From contig DAOQWA010000003.1 in NCBI GenBank assembly GCA_035341855.1, forward strand, positions 62,001-126,000: a stretch of 64,000 nt of DNA, in the 5' to 3' direction. The notes under the pieces are model-generated. The model saw only the letters and a program-made list of their open reading frames with translations. It did not search any database and was not told the origin of the DNA. Origin of the DNA: QQVM01 sp035341855. GTDB lineage: Bacteria > Bacteroidota > Bacteroidia > AKYH767-A > 2013-40CM-41-45. The position numbers were made by a program, and so were the translations under genes. Of this stretch, positions 52,282-60,565 are shown piece after piece. Numbering within the stretch: the first letter of the stretch is position 1; every line of letters starts with the position of its first letter.

Positions 52282-53211
52282 TCATTTTTGAAAGAACTCG
52301 CATGCTATCTGAGCTCCAAGCATTGCATTATTTTTTACAAGAGAAATGTTAGCTGCCAGACTTTTTCCTCCTGTAGTTTCTGCAATTGCTTTTAAGATGA
52401 ATGGTGTGACTGCTTTACCTGATATACCTTGTTGTTTTGCTTTAGCTAAAATCTGAAGGATCGTTTTTTCAATTTCATCATGGGGGATATTGAATTCATC
52501 AGGAAGGGGATTGGCTATCAGAACAGATCCGGGAAGATCCAATTCCCATTTGCATTTCACCATGGATGCGATTTCCTTTGCTGTATCAAGACGAAGGGGG
52601 CTCAGGTGATTGCTTTGGCGTGAATAAAAGCTGGGAAATTCATTCTGACCAACAGTGACCACGGGCACACCAAGGGTTTCAAGGACTTCAAGTGTAAGAC
52701 CTATGTCAAGAATAGATTTTACTCCGGCAGAAATGATCGCCACATTGCATTTTGACATTTCTGTCAGATCTGTAGAAATATCCATGGTTTTTTCTGCTTC
52801 CCTGTGGACACCTCCAATTCCTCCTGTTACAAAAAACTTTATACCGGCCATTTCTGCAATGTGCATTGTCGATGCCACTGTTGTAGCTCCATGTAACTTC
52901 CTTGAAACAACAAAGGGGATATCTGCGAGACTCACTTTTAAGACTTTGTCTGAGCCTGCGAGTAGTTCAAGTTCATTTTGACTGAGTCCAACGTGTATTG
53001 TTCCATCTAAAATTGCAATGGTCGCCGGTATTGCACCTTCCTTACGAACTTTTTCCTCTACATCAAGTGCAGTTTCAATATTTTGCGGATAAGGCATGCC
53101 ATGAGCTATGATCGTTGATTCTAATGCAACTACAGCACTGCTTTCATTAATAGCATTTAATACTTCGTCATTGATCTTTATATGTCGGGATTTGAAATGA
53201 TCCTGTCTCAT
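52282..53211 (-). CDS. psuG: Pseudouridine-5'-phosphate glycosidase
   Basis: Cleaves the C-C glycosidic bond of pseudouridine 5'-phosphate to uracil and ribose 5-phosphate. The 309-residue chain shows the PsuG signatures: VALESTIIAHGMPYPQN, GAIPATIAILDG, VASTMHIAEMAGIKFFVTGGIGGVHR in parts (FFVTGGIGGVHR), and NEFPSFYSRQS. Length is standard. It overlaps the kinase gene psuK by 4 bases, matching the two-step pseudouridine catabolic pair found in many bacteria. It is the last gene of the four-gene operon. Confidence 0.96.
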   Translation of the reverse strand: MRQDHFKSRHIKINDEVLNAINESSAVVALESTIIAHGMPYPQNIETALDVEEKVRKEGAIPATIAILDGTIHVGLSQNELELLAGSDKVLKVSLADIPFVVSRKLHGATTVASTMHIAEMAGIKFFVTGGIGGVHREAEKTMDISTDLTEMSKCNVAIISAGVKSILDIGLTLEVLETLGVPVVTVGQNEFPSFYSRQSNHLSPLRLDTAKEIASMVKCKWELDLPGSVLIANPLPDEFNIPHDEIEKTILQILAKAKQQGISGKAVTPFILKAIAETTGGKSLAANISLVKNNAMLGAQIACEFFQK

Positions 53212-54146
53212 GCAGTTTTAGATTTTTGCAGGTATTTATCCAGCAGGTCAAGCGATAAGTCATCACGTACGGCTCCATCACATTCAAGGATGGCTGCAGC
53301 CGTTGCATGTCCATAAATCATACAAGTAAAAGGATCCTTGCCTTGTAAGTAGGCATGCGCCCATCCTGCTGTAGCAGCATCACCTGCACCGGTAGTATCT
53401 TTTAAAGTGACTTCAGGTGCTGCCAGAGTTTTGAACTTTCTTCCGTCAGATAAAATTGAACCTTGTTCAGCTTTACTCAACCATACATATTGCACTGAAT
53501 TATTATGCAGATAAGAAATTCTTTGTTCCGGAGTTACAGAACCATTACCGCCAAAGCTTTCTATTTCTTCAAGATTAGGTTTAATCATGAGGATATTCCC
53601 GGGAAGTGCCTGATTTAGATGATTTGATTTTGCTACTGAAACCGTTTCAATAATAATTGGGATAGAATAACTGTCGCAAAAGGATATGATCCATTTTAAC
53701 CCGTCAGCGGATAAATTACAATCTGCAATAACAAGACAAGCACTCTTAATAATGTTTGCTCTTCCTGAGAGAAATTCTATGTCAAGCTTTGAATTGATTT
53801 CCCCGGCAGCAGCACCTATAGTGAGATCTCCTGAGGGAGAAAGAATTGATGCATAAGTTCCCGTTGGATGCTCACAGAACATTGAGTGGCCTGTTTTGAT
53901 ACCTGCGTTTTCACACAAATCACTTAACCATTTTCCATCCGGGTCATCGCCGAAGAGTGTGATTAATTCTATGGGGTTCCCTAGGAGGGCAAGATGATGT
54001 GCAATATTTCTAACTACTCCACCGGGACTTCTGAAAAGTTTAGCCGGATTTGATGTATGAAGCTGGGGTGTATTGTTCAGGCGAAAATTTAAATCGACGA
54101 GCGATGTCCCTATACATACGACAGGCGATGAAGCTGAAGGTTTCAT
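53208..54146 (-). CDS. psuK: PfkB-family kinase, probable pseudouridine kinase
   Basis: Ribokinase-fold sugar/nucleoside kinase of 312 residues. It has the substrate-side GGVVRNIAHHLALLG motif, VCIGTSLVDLNF at the start, and the ATP-site DTTGAGDAATAGWAHA with the catalytic Asp in GAGD. Its direct overlap with psuG points to pseudouridine as substrate; by sequence alone it could be another PfkB kinase. It starts 4 bases after the stop of the small membrane protein gene, in the same operon. Confidence 0.93.
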   Translation of the reverse strand: MKPSASSPVVCIGTSLVDLNFRLNNTPQLHTSNPAKLFRSPGGVVRNIAHHLALLGNPIELITLFGDDPDGKWLSDLCENAGIKTGHSMFCEHPTGTYASILSPSGDLTIGAAAGEINSKLDIEFLSGRANIIKSACLVIADCNLSADGLKWIISFCDSYSIPIIIETVSVAKSNHLNQALPGNILMIKPNLEEIESFGGNGSVTPEQRISYLHNNSVQYVWLSKAEQGSILSDGRKFKTLAAPEVTLKDTTGAGDAATAGWAHAYLQGKDPFTCMIYGHATAAAILECDGAVRDDLSLDLLDKYLQKSKTA

Positions 54147-54150
54147 AGGT

Positions 54151-54948
54151 TTATGCTTCTATGCCCGAAGAATTGAGCTCCTTAATGATCGATTTACAAT
54201 TACTGCGTATGTCGTTGATAAGTGAAGGACTGGACTTGTCGTCTGAAAATACTGTCTTGATACTTTCTGCAATTTCACCGGCATCATCTTCTATCTCACC
54301 AACTTTTTGCCGGGATTGATTTACAATACCTTTGACGAATGAACCGAGTGTGGTGAGGCGATGATTGGCTTTCATCTTTGCCCTGTTTTCTTTAAGCTGA
54401 GACCTGATCTTTATTAATTTCAAAGCCGTTCTTACCAGCATTAAAGCAAAAATCGTACTTAATGCTATGATGATAAAAGAAAAGTATTTTTTAAAATTTA
54501 TACGCTTACTGACCAATAAATCATTATCGATCTGCAATTGTTGTACCTGATTTTGCAGGTTCATAAGTTCCGTCCCGTCATTAATCCGTCTCTGTTCAAT
54601 ATTTTTCACCGTACTGTCAAGGGCCATTTCATAATTCTTTGCTGCAAATTCATCCTTGAACTGAACGAGCTTTAAGTATACCTGATATGCCTGGCTGTAA
54701 TGGTTATTTGCAATGTATTGTTCGGCTATAGTACGGTATGTTTCTTCAAGTTGATCTCCATCTTCCGGCCTGATATTATTCTCAATCGCCCGGAGACGGA
54801 TCATTAATCTGTCAAGTGCATCAGGTTTTACATAGAGCACTTTAGCCGACTGTTGGATGTCAGCAAGCTCAGGATTTGCCTGTGCTCTTGCCATGCTTAC
54901 AGAAACAAGAGCAAACAGGAGAGTATATATGATGAAACGATTTTTCAT
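54151..54948 (-). CDS. Membrane protein with a degenerate DHp-like (histidine-kinase dimerisation) segment
   Basis: A 265-residue exported membrane protein. The signal peptide is MKNRFIIYTLLFALVSVSMARAQ; an upstream in-frame start overlaps the preceding gene and is rejected. The periplasmic part (about 24-155) includes a TPR-like pair (IAEQYIANNHYSQAYQVYLK) and a coiled coil (LMNLQNQVQQLQIDNDLL). One transmembrane helix follows (FSFIIIALSTIFALMLV), then a cytoplasmic tail with NHRLTTLGSFVKGIVNQ. This resembles the HisKA motif RLatLGxxxAGIAHE of sensor kinases, with His replaced by Asn210 and Glu by Gln211. There is no ATPase domain in this chain; the adjacent gene supplies one. Confidence 0.8.
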   Translation of the reverse strand: MKNRFIIYTLLFALVSVSMARAQANPELADIQQSAKVLYVKPDALDRLMIRLRAIENNIRPEDGDQLEETYRTIAEQYIANNHYSQAYQVYLKLVQFKDEFAAKNYEMALDSTVKNIEQRRINDGTELMNLQNQVQQLQIDNDLLVSKRINFKKYFSFIIIALSTIFALMLVRTALKLIKIRSQLKENRAKMKANHRLTTLGSFVKGIVNQSRQKVGEIEDDAGEIAESIKTVFSDDKSSPSLINDIRSNCKSIIKELNSSGIEA

Positions 54949-54952
54949 TGTC

Positions 54953-56203
54953 CTACAAATAGAATTTAATATACACATTCGTGCCTTCTGTTAAGTCAGT
55001 TTCAATTCTCAGATCACCTTTGTGTGGTTCTCCAATTAATTTTTGACTGTCGCTTAGTCCCAATCCGGCACCGATCTCTAAGGGGCGAAGGGAATAAAAT
55101 TCTTCCTGAACTTTTTCAAGTTGATCTGTTGGTATGCCATCACCATTGTCACGAATACGAATTTGCAGGAAGCGGGGTAGGATACGAGTACTCAGTATCA
55201 CTTTGGGCTGATAACCCTTTATTCCTTCATCATATTTAATTTTTATCGCTTGAAATGAATTGTTCAGAATATTTAATAGTAAAGCATGAATGGCTTCAGG
55301 AACAATTGGAATTTGTGGCAGCTTCTTCTCAAGATCTTTGCTTACGACAAGGACGTCAGCAGGAATGTTCAAGGAATTTCCTCGCATTGCTACCTCTAAT
55401 GCAGATTCACAAATTGGATTAATATCAACAAGTTCTGTTTCATTTCCAGGCTCTTTTTCAAGTAATGAAATGAACTTTGAAATATTTTTTTCAGACTGAG
55501 TCTTGTCTGCCAAAGAACTTGTTTGGTCGATCAGTTTATTTAATTTTTCGTCAGCCCTTATTTCTTTTTGTTTAATCTTTATGTTATCAGCCAATTGTTT
55601 TGCCAGACGTTCAAGTTCAACATAATGTGTTAGACAGGCCTTGCATAATGCCAATAACTTCTTGCCTTGTTCGGCTCTTTGCATTGAGGCGTGTAACTTG
55701 GTAATGTTATTGTTAAGCTTTTTATCTTGCTTACGGAGGTTGCGTTTTCGGATCTGCAAAAGAACAAAGACTATCAGAAACCAGGCTGCAAAGGCAATAC
55801 CTGCTTTTCGTAAGAGCGCATTGTATCGGTCGAGATTAGCAGCTTTTGCATCGGTTAATTCTTGTATGAGTAATTTGTTCTTCGCTAATTCGTCCGTCCT
55901 TCCACCTGTAGAGATCTTATATTCATTCTCTAATTGAAGAATTGAATCTCTGATCTCAACGGTGTTAAAGGAGTCTAAAAGATTACTGTAGTTTATCAGG
56001 TGATCGATGGCATATCTGTTCAAATTTTGGATAGCTTGCTTGTCGGCCTTGAACTTTAGCTCTTTAAGTGCTGATTTGTGAGCTGGATCTAATACTCCCG
56101 GTGGATCGATCGCTGCATTGACGGTGCTGAACACAAGTCCTGAAAGTAGAATCGAAAAAAGTATTATATATGTAAAGTGGGGCTTTTTGCTCTGCATTAT
56201 CAT
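54953..56203 (-). CDS. Sensor-kinase-like membrane protein with GHKL ATPase domain, no recognisable H-box
   Basis: A 416-residue protein. An N-terminal signal or helix (YIILFSILLSGLVFST), a periplasmic helical part, a transmembrane helix (AGIAFAAWFLIVFVLLQI, about 133-150) and a long coiled coil (about 155-250) lead to a GHKL/HATPase domain. N-box: LLNILNNSFQAIK; G1: IRDNGDGIP; G2: GAGLGLSDSQKLI, so ATP binding looks intact. The coiled-coil region has no HisKA-type His-Glu motif. It starts the operon, ends four bases before the next gene, and the two proteins share a layout (signal, helical sensor, membrane helix, coiled coil), suggesting a complex. Confidence 0.85.
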   Translation of the reverse strand: MIMQSKKPHFTYIILFSILLSGLVFSTVNAAIDPPGVLDPAHKSALKELKFKADKQAIQNLNRYAIDHLINYSNLLDSFNTVEIRDSILQLENEYKISTGGRTDELAKNKLLIQELTDAKAANLDRYNALLRKAGIAFAAWFLIVFVLLQIRKRNLRKQDKKLNNNITKLHASMQRAEQGKKLLALCKACLTHYVELERLAKQLADNIKIKQKEIRADEKLNKLIDQTSSLADKTQSEKNISKFISLLEKEPGNETELVDINPICESALEVAMRGNSLNIPADVLVVSKDLEKKLPQIPIVPEAIHALLLNILNNSFQAIKIKYDEGIKGYQPKVILSTRILPRFLQIRIRDNGDGIPTDQLEKVQEEFYSLRPLEIGAGLGLSDSQKLIGEPHKGDLRIETDLTEGTNVYIKFYL

Positions 56204-56535
56204 TTTATTCGGTGACCTAAAATACAGTACCTAAGGCTTGGTTCTGGCAGATCTCAGGGAAATTATCAACGAAGGATTGTGCATGATTTAATATGATTTA
56301 GCAGCAAGATTTCTATAAAGATTTATACAATGAGTCTTCAATAAACTGCTTATTGAGAATGAACCTTGTGATCTCTTTGTTAGCTGAAACATTGCACCAA
56401 ACACATGTTTATGGAACTTGTATAGGTTCAATTTATAAGTCATTTGTGTAAAATTGATCAGGAAAGGATTTAAATGGGATAATGTTATATATTGCTGTAT
56501 ATTTTAACATGATGTGTTCATCAAAAAAATGAAGC
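56204..56535. other. 332-base region between divergent genes
   Basis: It separates the kinase-like operon from the AsmA-GT51 gene. It contains a perfect inverted repeat TCAATAA-ACTGC-TTATTGA (56338-56356) near the middle and weak -7-like sequences (TATATTTT before 56536; TATTTTAG on the minus strand before 56203). No open frame of note. Confidence 0.55.
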
Positions 56536-58509
56536 ATGCCGGGTAAATACTTTTTCTTTCGAGCAGGATTGTTCACCGGCTACCTGATCCTTGGTATCAT
56601 TGTTCTCTATTTTTTGTTTAGAGGCCTGATACTCGACAAGGTCATCGGACGGGTTGAAGCCAAGTTGTTGAAGGATTTTGATCTTAACCTCACAATAGAA
56701 GATGCCGGCTTCAGTAGCCTTTCAACTGTATCGTTTAGCGGTGTGAAATTGAAGGGCAATAGTTCCTTAACAATTTTCGAGGCAGATTCAATTAGTATAA
56801 AACCTTCATTGGCTTCCTTACTTTCGGGGGAAATAAAAGTCAGTTCATTCTTTCTGAGTGGTGCAGGTCTCTTTCTAACTTGTGACTCTTCAGCATGCAA
56901 TTATTCTGCTTTTTTGAGAGATAGTACCAAAAGTGATGAGAGGAAGAGTGTTGATAAGAAAATCAATTTAAATTATGCTGCTTTCCTGAACAAGTTACTG
57001 AGACGTGCATTTAACTTTGCACCACAGGTTGCACAAATCAGAGAGCTTACCTTGGAATATAAAAATGATAGTATTCATGAGAAGCTATTCATTCCATTTT
57101 ATGATGCTGACGAAAAACATCTGGAAGGTGTCATCGAAGATTCCGGGAATTCTTTTCAATGGAAGTGGAGCGGAACATTTTCACAAAAAGACGAAACTTT
57201 TGATATAATCTTTTTCCCGCTGTCAGGTAAAAGACAAAGCATGCCATTGTTGAATTCTTTTCTTGGATTAGAATGTAGTCTTGATACAATACACTTAGCA
57301 CTTTATGATCTCCATTATACCGGTGAAAAGCTTGATCTGAAAGGTCACTTCTCTTCCGAGAATTTAAGAATATTCCATAAGAAGATTTCACAGGACACAG
57401 TAGTTTTTAAACGCATGCTTTTTGATGCTGATGTGACTGTAATGGAAAGTGCTGTTGTGCTTGATAGTTCGTCTTCATTTCAATTGAACAGTATAAAGGC
57501 CTATCCGTATATAAAATTTAATAATTCCGGATCAAAAGTAATTGATCTTAAGTTGAAGACAGATCCCACGCAAGCGACTGACTTCTTTTTTTCTCTCCCA
57601 GAAGGAATGTTTGAAGTTGTAAGGGATGTTGAAGCTGAAGGAACTTTGGAGTATTCTCTGAATTTTCATCTCGATTCATCTGAACCTGACAGTGTCCTCT
57701 TTAATTCTGAGATGAAAAAATCCCGATTTCACCTTGGCAGTTTTGGTGAAGGTAATCTGGCTAAGATCCGGGGACCTTTTCAACATTCCGTGTATGAAAA
57801 TGACCGGCTATTTCGAGTGATTGAAGTTGGTCCTGACAATCCATATTATACACCCATTGATTCAATATCACCATTGTTCCAATCGGCGGTGCTGACTTCT
57901 GAGGATGGAAATTTTTATTATCATCAGGGTTTCAATGAGGAGGCATTTAGAAAATCTATAGCAACAAATTTTAAAGCCGGGAGTTTCCGGAGAGGTGGAA
58001 GTACCATTAGTATGCAACTGGTGAAGAATGTTTATCTGACCAGAAAAAAGACCGTCGCCAGAAAAGCGGAAGAAGCTCTTATTGTCTGGCTGCTTGAAAA
58101 TAACCGGGTTGTGTCTAAATCAAGAATGTTTGAGGTTTACCTGAACATAATTGAGCTGGGACCGGGAATTTATGGAATAGCAGAAGCCTCTGAATTTTAT
58201 TTTTCCAAAAAACCTTCACAACTTGATCTTGCTGAGAGTATCTTTCTAGCTAATCTATTGCCTCATCCCAAGTGGTACCGTTCAAGTTTTGATGCAGATG
58301 GGAGACTCAAGCCGCATTTGGCAGACTACTATCGTCTTGTATCTAATTTTATGCTGAAGAAAAATTTGATCACTCAGGAACAATTTGATCAGTTGAAACC
58401 TGAAGTAACTTTGAACGGCCCGGCAAGGGAAAAGGTCGTGGTGCAGGATAGTCTTACAAATGGAAATTCAGCAATACCCTTGTCGGATGAGAGTGATAGT
58501 AAAAAATAA
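56536..58509 (+). CDS. AsmA-like domain fused to a GT51 peptidoglycan glycosyltransferase
   Basis: A 657-residue membrane-anchored protein. One N-terminal helix (AGLFTGYLILGIIVLYFLF) is followed by about 380 residues of AsmA/DUF748-like repeats (LLKDFDLNLTIEDAGFSSL, VSFSGVKLKGNSSLTIFEADS in parts, SIKPSLASLLSGEIKVSSFFL in parts). The C-terminal domain is GT51, which polymerises glycan strands from lipid II: SEDGNFYYHQGF (Glu456), RRGGSTISMQLVKNVYL (487-490 GGST), RKAEEALIVWLLE and EVYLNIIELGPGIYGI. There is no transpeptidase domain. Monofunctional glycosyltransferases (MtgA) are about 240 residues with no such N-terminal part. ATG 56536 is used; an ATG at 56529 is out of frame. Confidence 0.9.
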   Translation: MPGKYFFFRAGLFTGYLILGIIVLYFLFRGLILDKVIGRVEAKLLKDFDLNLTIEDAGFSSLSTVSFSGVKLKGNSSLTIFEADSISIKPSLASLLSGEIKVSSFFLSGAGLFLTCDSSACNYSAFLRDSTKSDERKSVDKKINLNYAAFLNKLLRRAFNFAPQVAQIRELTLEYKNDSIHEKLFIPFYDADEKHLEGVIEDSGNSFQWKWSGTFSQKDETFDIIFFPLSGKRQSMPLLNSFLGLECSLDTIHLALYDLHYTGEKLDLKGHFSSENLRIFHKKISQDTVVFKRMLFDADVTVMESAVVLDSSSSFQLNSIKAYPYIKFNNSGSKVIDLKLKTDPTQATDFFFSLPEGMFEVVRDVEAEGTLEYSLNFHLDSSEPDSVLFNSEMKKSRFHLGSFGEGNLAKIRGPFQHSVYENDRLFRVIEVGPDNPYYTPIDSISPLFQSAVLTSEDGNFYYHQGFNEEAFRKSIATNFKAGSFRRGGSTISMQLVKNVYLTRKKTVARKAEEALIVWLLENNRVVSKSRMFEVYLNIIELGPGIYGIAEASEFYFSKKPSQLDLAESIFLANLLPHPKWYRSSFDADGRLKPHLADYYRLVSNFMLKKNLITQEQFDQLKPEVTLNGPAREKVVVQDSLTNGNSAIPLSDESDSKK

Positions 58510-58513
58510 ATTC

Positions 58514-58990
58514 TTAAGCGCTTAAGTTTAGCTGCTCGATCTTAGATACCAGTTCTTCGAATTCACGTTTACCTGAAAGGCTGTTTTTAATGTTTTGTAA
58601 AAAATCTCCTGCTTGCCGTAAATAAAAGCTACGCACTCTTGTGAATTCCTCTTCGTTTGTATCGCCATTTTCAATAGCCATCTCTTTCAGGTCATCACCG
58701 ACTTCGCAAAGGAAAATTCTGCAACTGAGTTCAAGCAGCCCGTAAAAGAACAGCACTTCCTGCATGTCGAAGGAAATCACCTCACCCGGTTCAAACTGCC
58801 AATTGTGAACTTCAAAATCTTCAAGTTGACAATCTTCTATCACATCAAGGCGCATTGCCTCTCTTATTAAAGTGTAATGGGGGTGGATAAGAATAAACTT
58901 GCCAGCAGCTATGCTTATATTCACAAGTTGCTTGAACTCCCGTGTTACCGGAATGCTAAGTTTATCTCCGTATAATATTAATGGTGGCAT
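58514..58990 (-). CDS. Conserved-looking protein of unknown function (158 residues)
   Basis: Unrecognised acidic soluble protein without signal peptide or membrane helices. The first half has alternating strands (PLILYGDKLSIPVT, GKFILIHPHYTLIREAM), the second half is helical (SFDMQEVLFFYGLLELSCRIFLCE, EEFTRVRSFYLRQAGDFLQNIKNSL). It has an exact TACATTTG promoter box 24 bases upstream and is convergent with the GT51 gene, 4 bases apart. Nothing in it points to a known activity. Confidence 0.75.
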   Translation of the reverse strand: MPPLILYGDKLSIPVTREFKQLVNISIAAGKFILIHPHYTLIREAMRLDVIEDCQLEDFEVHNWQFEPGEVISFDMQEVLFFYGLLELSCRIFLCEVGDDLKEMAIENGDTNEEEFTRVRSFYLRQAGDFLQNIKNSLSGKREFEELVSKIEQLNLSA

Positions 58991-59013
58991 ACAAAATTAA
59001 CTCCTTCCTCATA

Positions 59014-59021
59014 CAAATGTA
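59014..59021 (-). promoter_or_regulatory. -7 promoter element of the 58514-58990 gene (TACATTTG)
   Basis: On the minus strand TACATTTG matches TAnnTTTG exactly, 23 bases before the start codon. It is divergent from the miaE promoter 70 bases away. Confidence 0.5.
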
Positions 59022-59090
59022 AGTTGGAAATAGTTGCTAAGCCCTACATAATATTTTTTTTATTTAAAACTATTTTCTTACATTCCTTAT

Positions 59091-59098
59091 TACCTTTG
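59091..59098 (+). promoter_or_regulatory. -7 promoter element of miaE (TACCTTTG)
   Basis: TACCTTTG is an exact match 26 bases before ATG 59125. The region upstream is AT-rich but has no clear TTG at the -33 distance. Confidence 0.5.
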
Positions 59099-59124
59099 TC
59101 GAATCGTTTAAAAACGTAACCTTT

Positions 59125-59706
59125 ATGTTAGGATTGAAATTACCCACAGACCCACGCTGGGTTAATATTGTTGAGAAGAATTTACCGGAAATTCTTACGG
59201 ACCATGCCTACTGTGAGCAAAAAGCCGCCACAAATTCAATTAATCTCGTGGTCAATTATCCTGACATTCCGGAATTGGTTGATGCAATGCTTGAATTGGC
59301 AAGGGAAGAACTTTCTCACTTTCAAATGGTTCATGAGAAGATCAAAGAGAGAAATCTTGTATTGGGAAGAGAACGCCGGGATGAATATGTTTTTGAGTTA
59401 AACAAGTTCATCAGAAAAGGTCATTCAAGAGAGATCGTACTGGCTGATCGTCTGTTATTTTCTGCTCTCGTGGAGGCCAGGAGCTGTGAACGATTTAAAG
59501 TTTTGTCTGAAAACATCAGTGATCCTGACTTACGTGACTTTTACCGAGAGCTGATGATAAGCGAGGCAAACCACTATACCCTTTTCTTAGGGCTAGCAAA
59601 AAAGTATGCCCGTGGTGTCGACATTGACAAACGTTGGCAAGAGTTTCTGGATTTTGAAGCATCCATTATCGGTAATTTTGGAAAGAAGGAAACAATTCAC
59701 GGTTAA
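59125..59706 (+). CDS. miaE: tRNA-(ms2io6A)-hydroxylase
   Basis: Diiron enzyme that hydroxylates the isopentenyl side chain of ms2i6A37 in tRNA using O2. The 193-residue all-helical chain has the diiron ligands of the MiaE family: AREELSHFQMVH, SALVEARSCERFKVL and SEANHYTLFLGLA, each with Glu and His at the expected places. Length is standard. MiaA and MiaB, which make its substrate, are not in the window. Oxygen dependence suggests an aerobic lifestyle. Confidence 0.93.
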   Translation: MLGLKLPTDPRWVNIVEKNLPEILTDHAYCEQKAATNSINLVVNYPDIPELVDAMLELAREELSHFQMVHEKIKERNLVLGRERRDEYVFELNKFIRKGHSREIVLADRLLFSALVEARSCERFKVLSENISDPDLRDFYRELMISEANHYTLFLGLAKKYARGVDIDKRWQEFLDFEASIIGNFGKKETIHG

Positions 59707-59740
59707 GGCATCATAGCCGGTTCTTTATGCCATGATTTTT
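59707..59740 (+). terminator. Possible terminator after miaE
   Basis: GGCAT (59707-59711) can pair with ATGCC (59727-59731), or ATCAT with ATGAT (59732-59736), followed by five U. The stems are short and mutually exclusive, so this is tentative. Confidence 0.35.
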
Positions 59741-59838
59741 AAGTTCAAAATTATTCGTTTTTGTGGTTATTTCTGATTGATTCAGATCTGCCTTATAGTT
59801 ATATCCCATTCAAAGCCGATTTATTCCCGTTCAGCAAC

Positions 59839-59895
59839 ATGTTTTATTAAAAAGGACGGTCGGGACTTAATTTTATGGTCTAATCAATAAAACAT
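59839..59895. repeat. Inverted repeat before the cupredoxin gene
   Basis: ATGTTTTATT (59839-59848) and AATAAAACAT (59886-59895) are perfect 10-base arms, 37 bases apart. The second arm ends 6 bases before ATG 59902. They flank a TAATTTTA sequence (59868-59875) that resembles the -7 element, so the pair could bracket the promoter or, if transcription starts upstream, close over the start region. Confidence 0.45.
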
Positions 59896-59901
59896 ATAAC
59901 C

Positions 59902-60519
59902 ATGAAGAAAATTTACAAATCTGTTTCAGTTCTGTTCGCTGTCTGTTTCCTGAGTTTGCAGGGATTTGCTACCAATCATATCATCACCGTTGAAGATTTT
60001 TCATTTACTCCAAGAAATCTTGCAGTATTTGTAGGTGATACGATAACCTGGAATTGGGTTAGTGGATTTCACACCACCACATCTGATAATATACCGCTTG
60101 GTGCAGCCGACTGGGATGTAGCCTTAGAGCCAGGCCTTCAAAGTTTCATTTATGTGGTAACTGTTGAAGGGAATTACCAATATCATTGCACACCTCATCA
60201 ATCCATGGGCATGACGGCAAGCTTTACTGCGACCGGTACAACTGATATTAATGAAGCTGCTACACCTGCATTAAATTTTAATGTTTGGCAAAGTTCATTC
60301 GATAAGAGTATTAATATGCTATTTAACAAAGGAATAAATGGTTCAGTCGATTTTTCATTGCTTGATCTCAGTGGTAAAGTGGTTTACACAAATAAGATCA
60401 ATTCAATAGAGAAAGGAAGTCACTTAAAGTTTCTTACCCCGGCTCTGCCTGTTGGAATTTATTTGGCTGAAATCAGAGCAAACAGCAACAGAGAAGTAAA
60501 AAGAATAATTCTCAACTGA
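59902..60519 (+). CDS. T9SS-secreted plastocyanin-like cupredoxin
   Basis: A 205-residue secreted blue-copper-type protein. A signal peptide (to about GFA, residue 23) is followed by a cupredoxin domain (about 25-112) with copper ligands His57 (SGFHTTT), Cys96 and His99 (YHCTPH) and Met104 (SMGM), and the VEDFSFTPRNLAVFVGDTITW opening seen here in two parts (VEDFSFTPRNLAV, VGDTITWNW). The remainder is a divergent T9SS type A sorting domain (VDFSLLDLSGKVVYTN ... PVGIYLAEIRA ... VKRIILN). It probably carries electrons or binds copper outside the cell. An intrinsic terminator follows 46 bases after the stop. Confidence 0.9.
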   Translation: MKKIYKSVSVLFAVCFLSLQGFATNHIITVEDFSFTPRNLAVFVGDTITWNWVSGFHTTTSDNIPLGAADWDVALEPGLQSFIYVVTVEGNYQYHCTPHQSMGMTASFTATGTTDINEAATPALNFNVWQSSFDKSINMLFNKGINGSVDFSLLDLSGKVVYTNKINSIEKGSHLKFLTPALPVGIYLAEIRANSNREVKRIILN

Positions 60520-60565
60520 GAATCATAGATATATTGTTATTGTTTACGTGTGAAATGTGTGTTTG

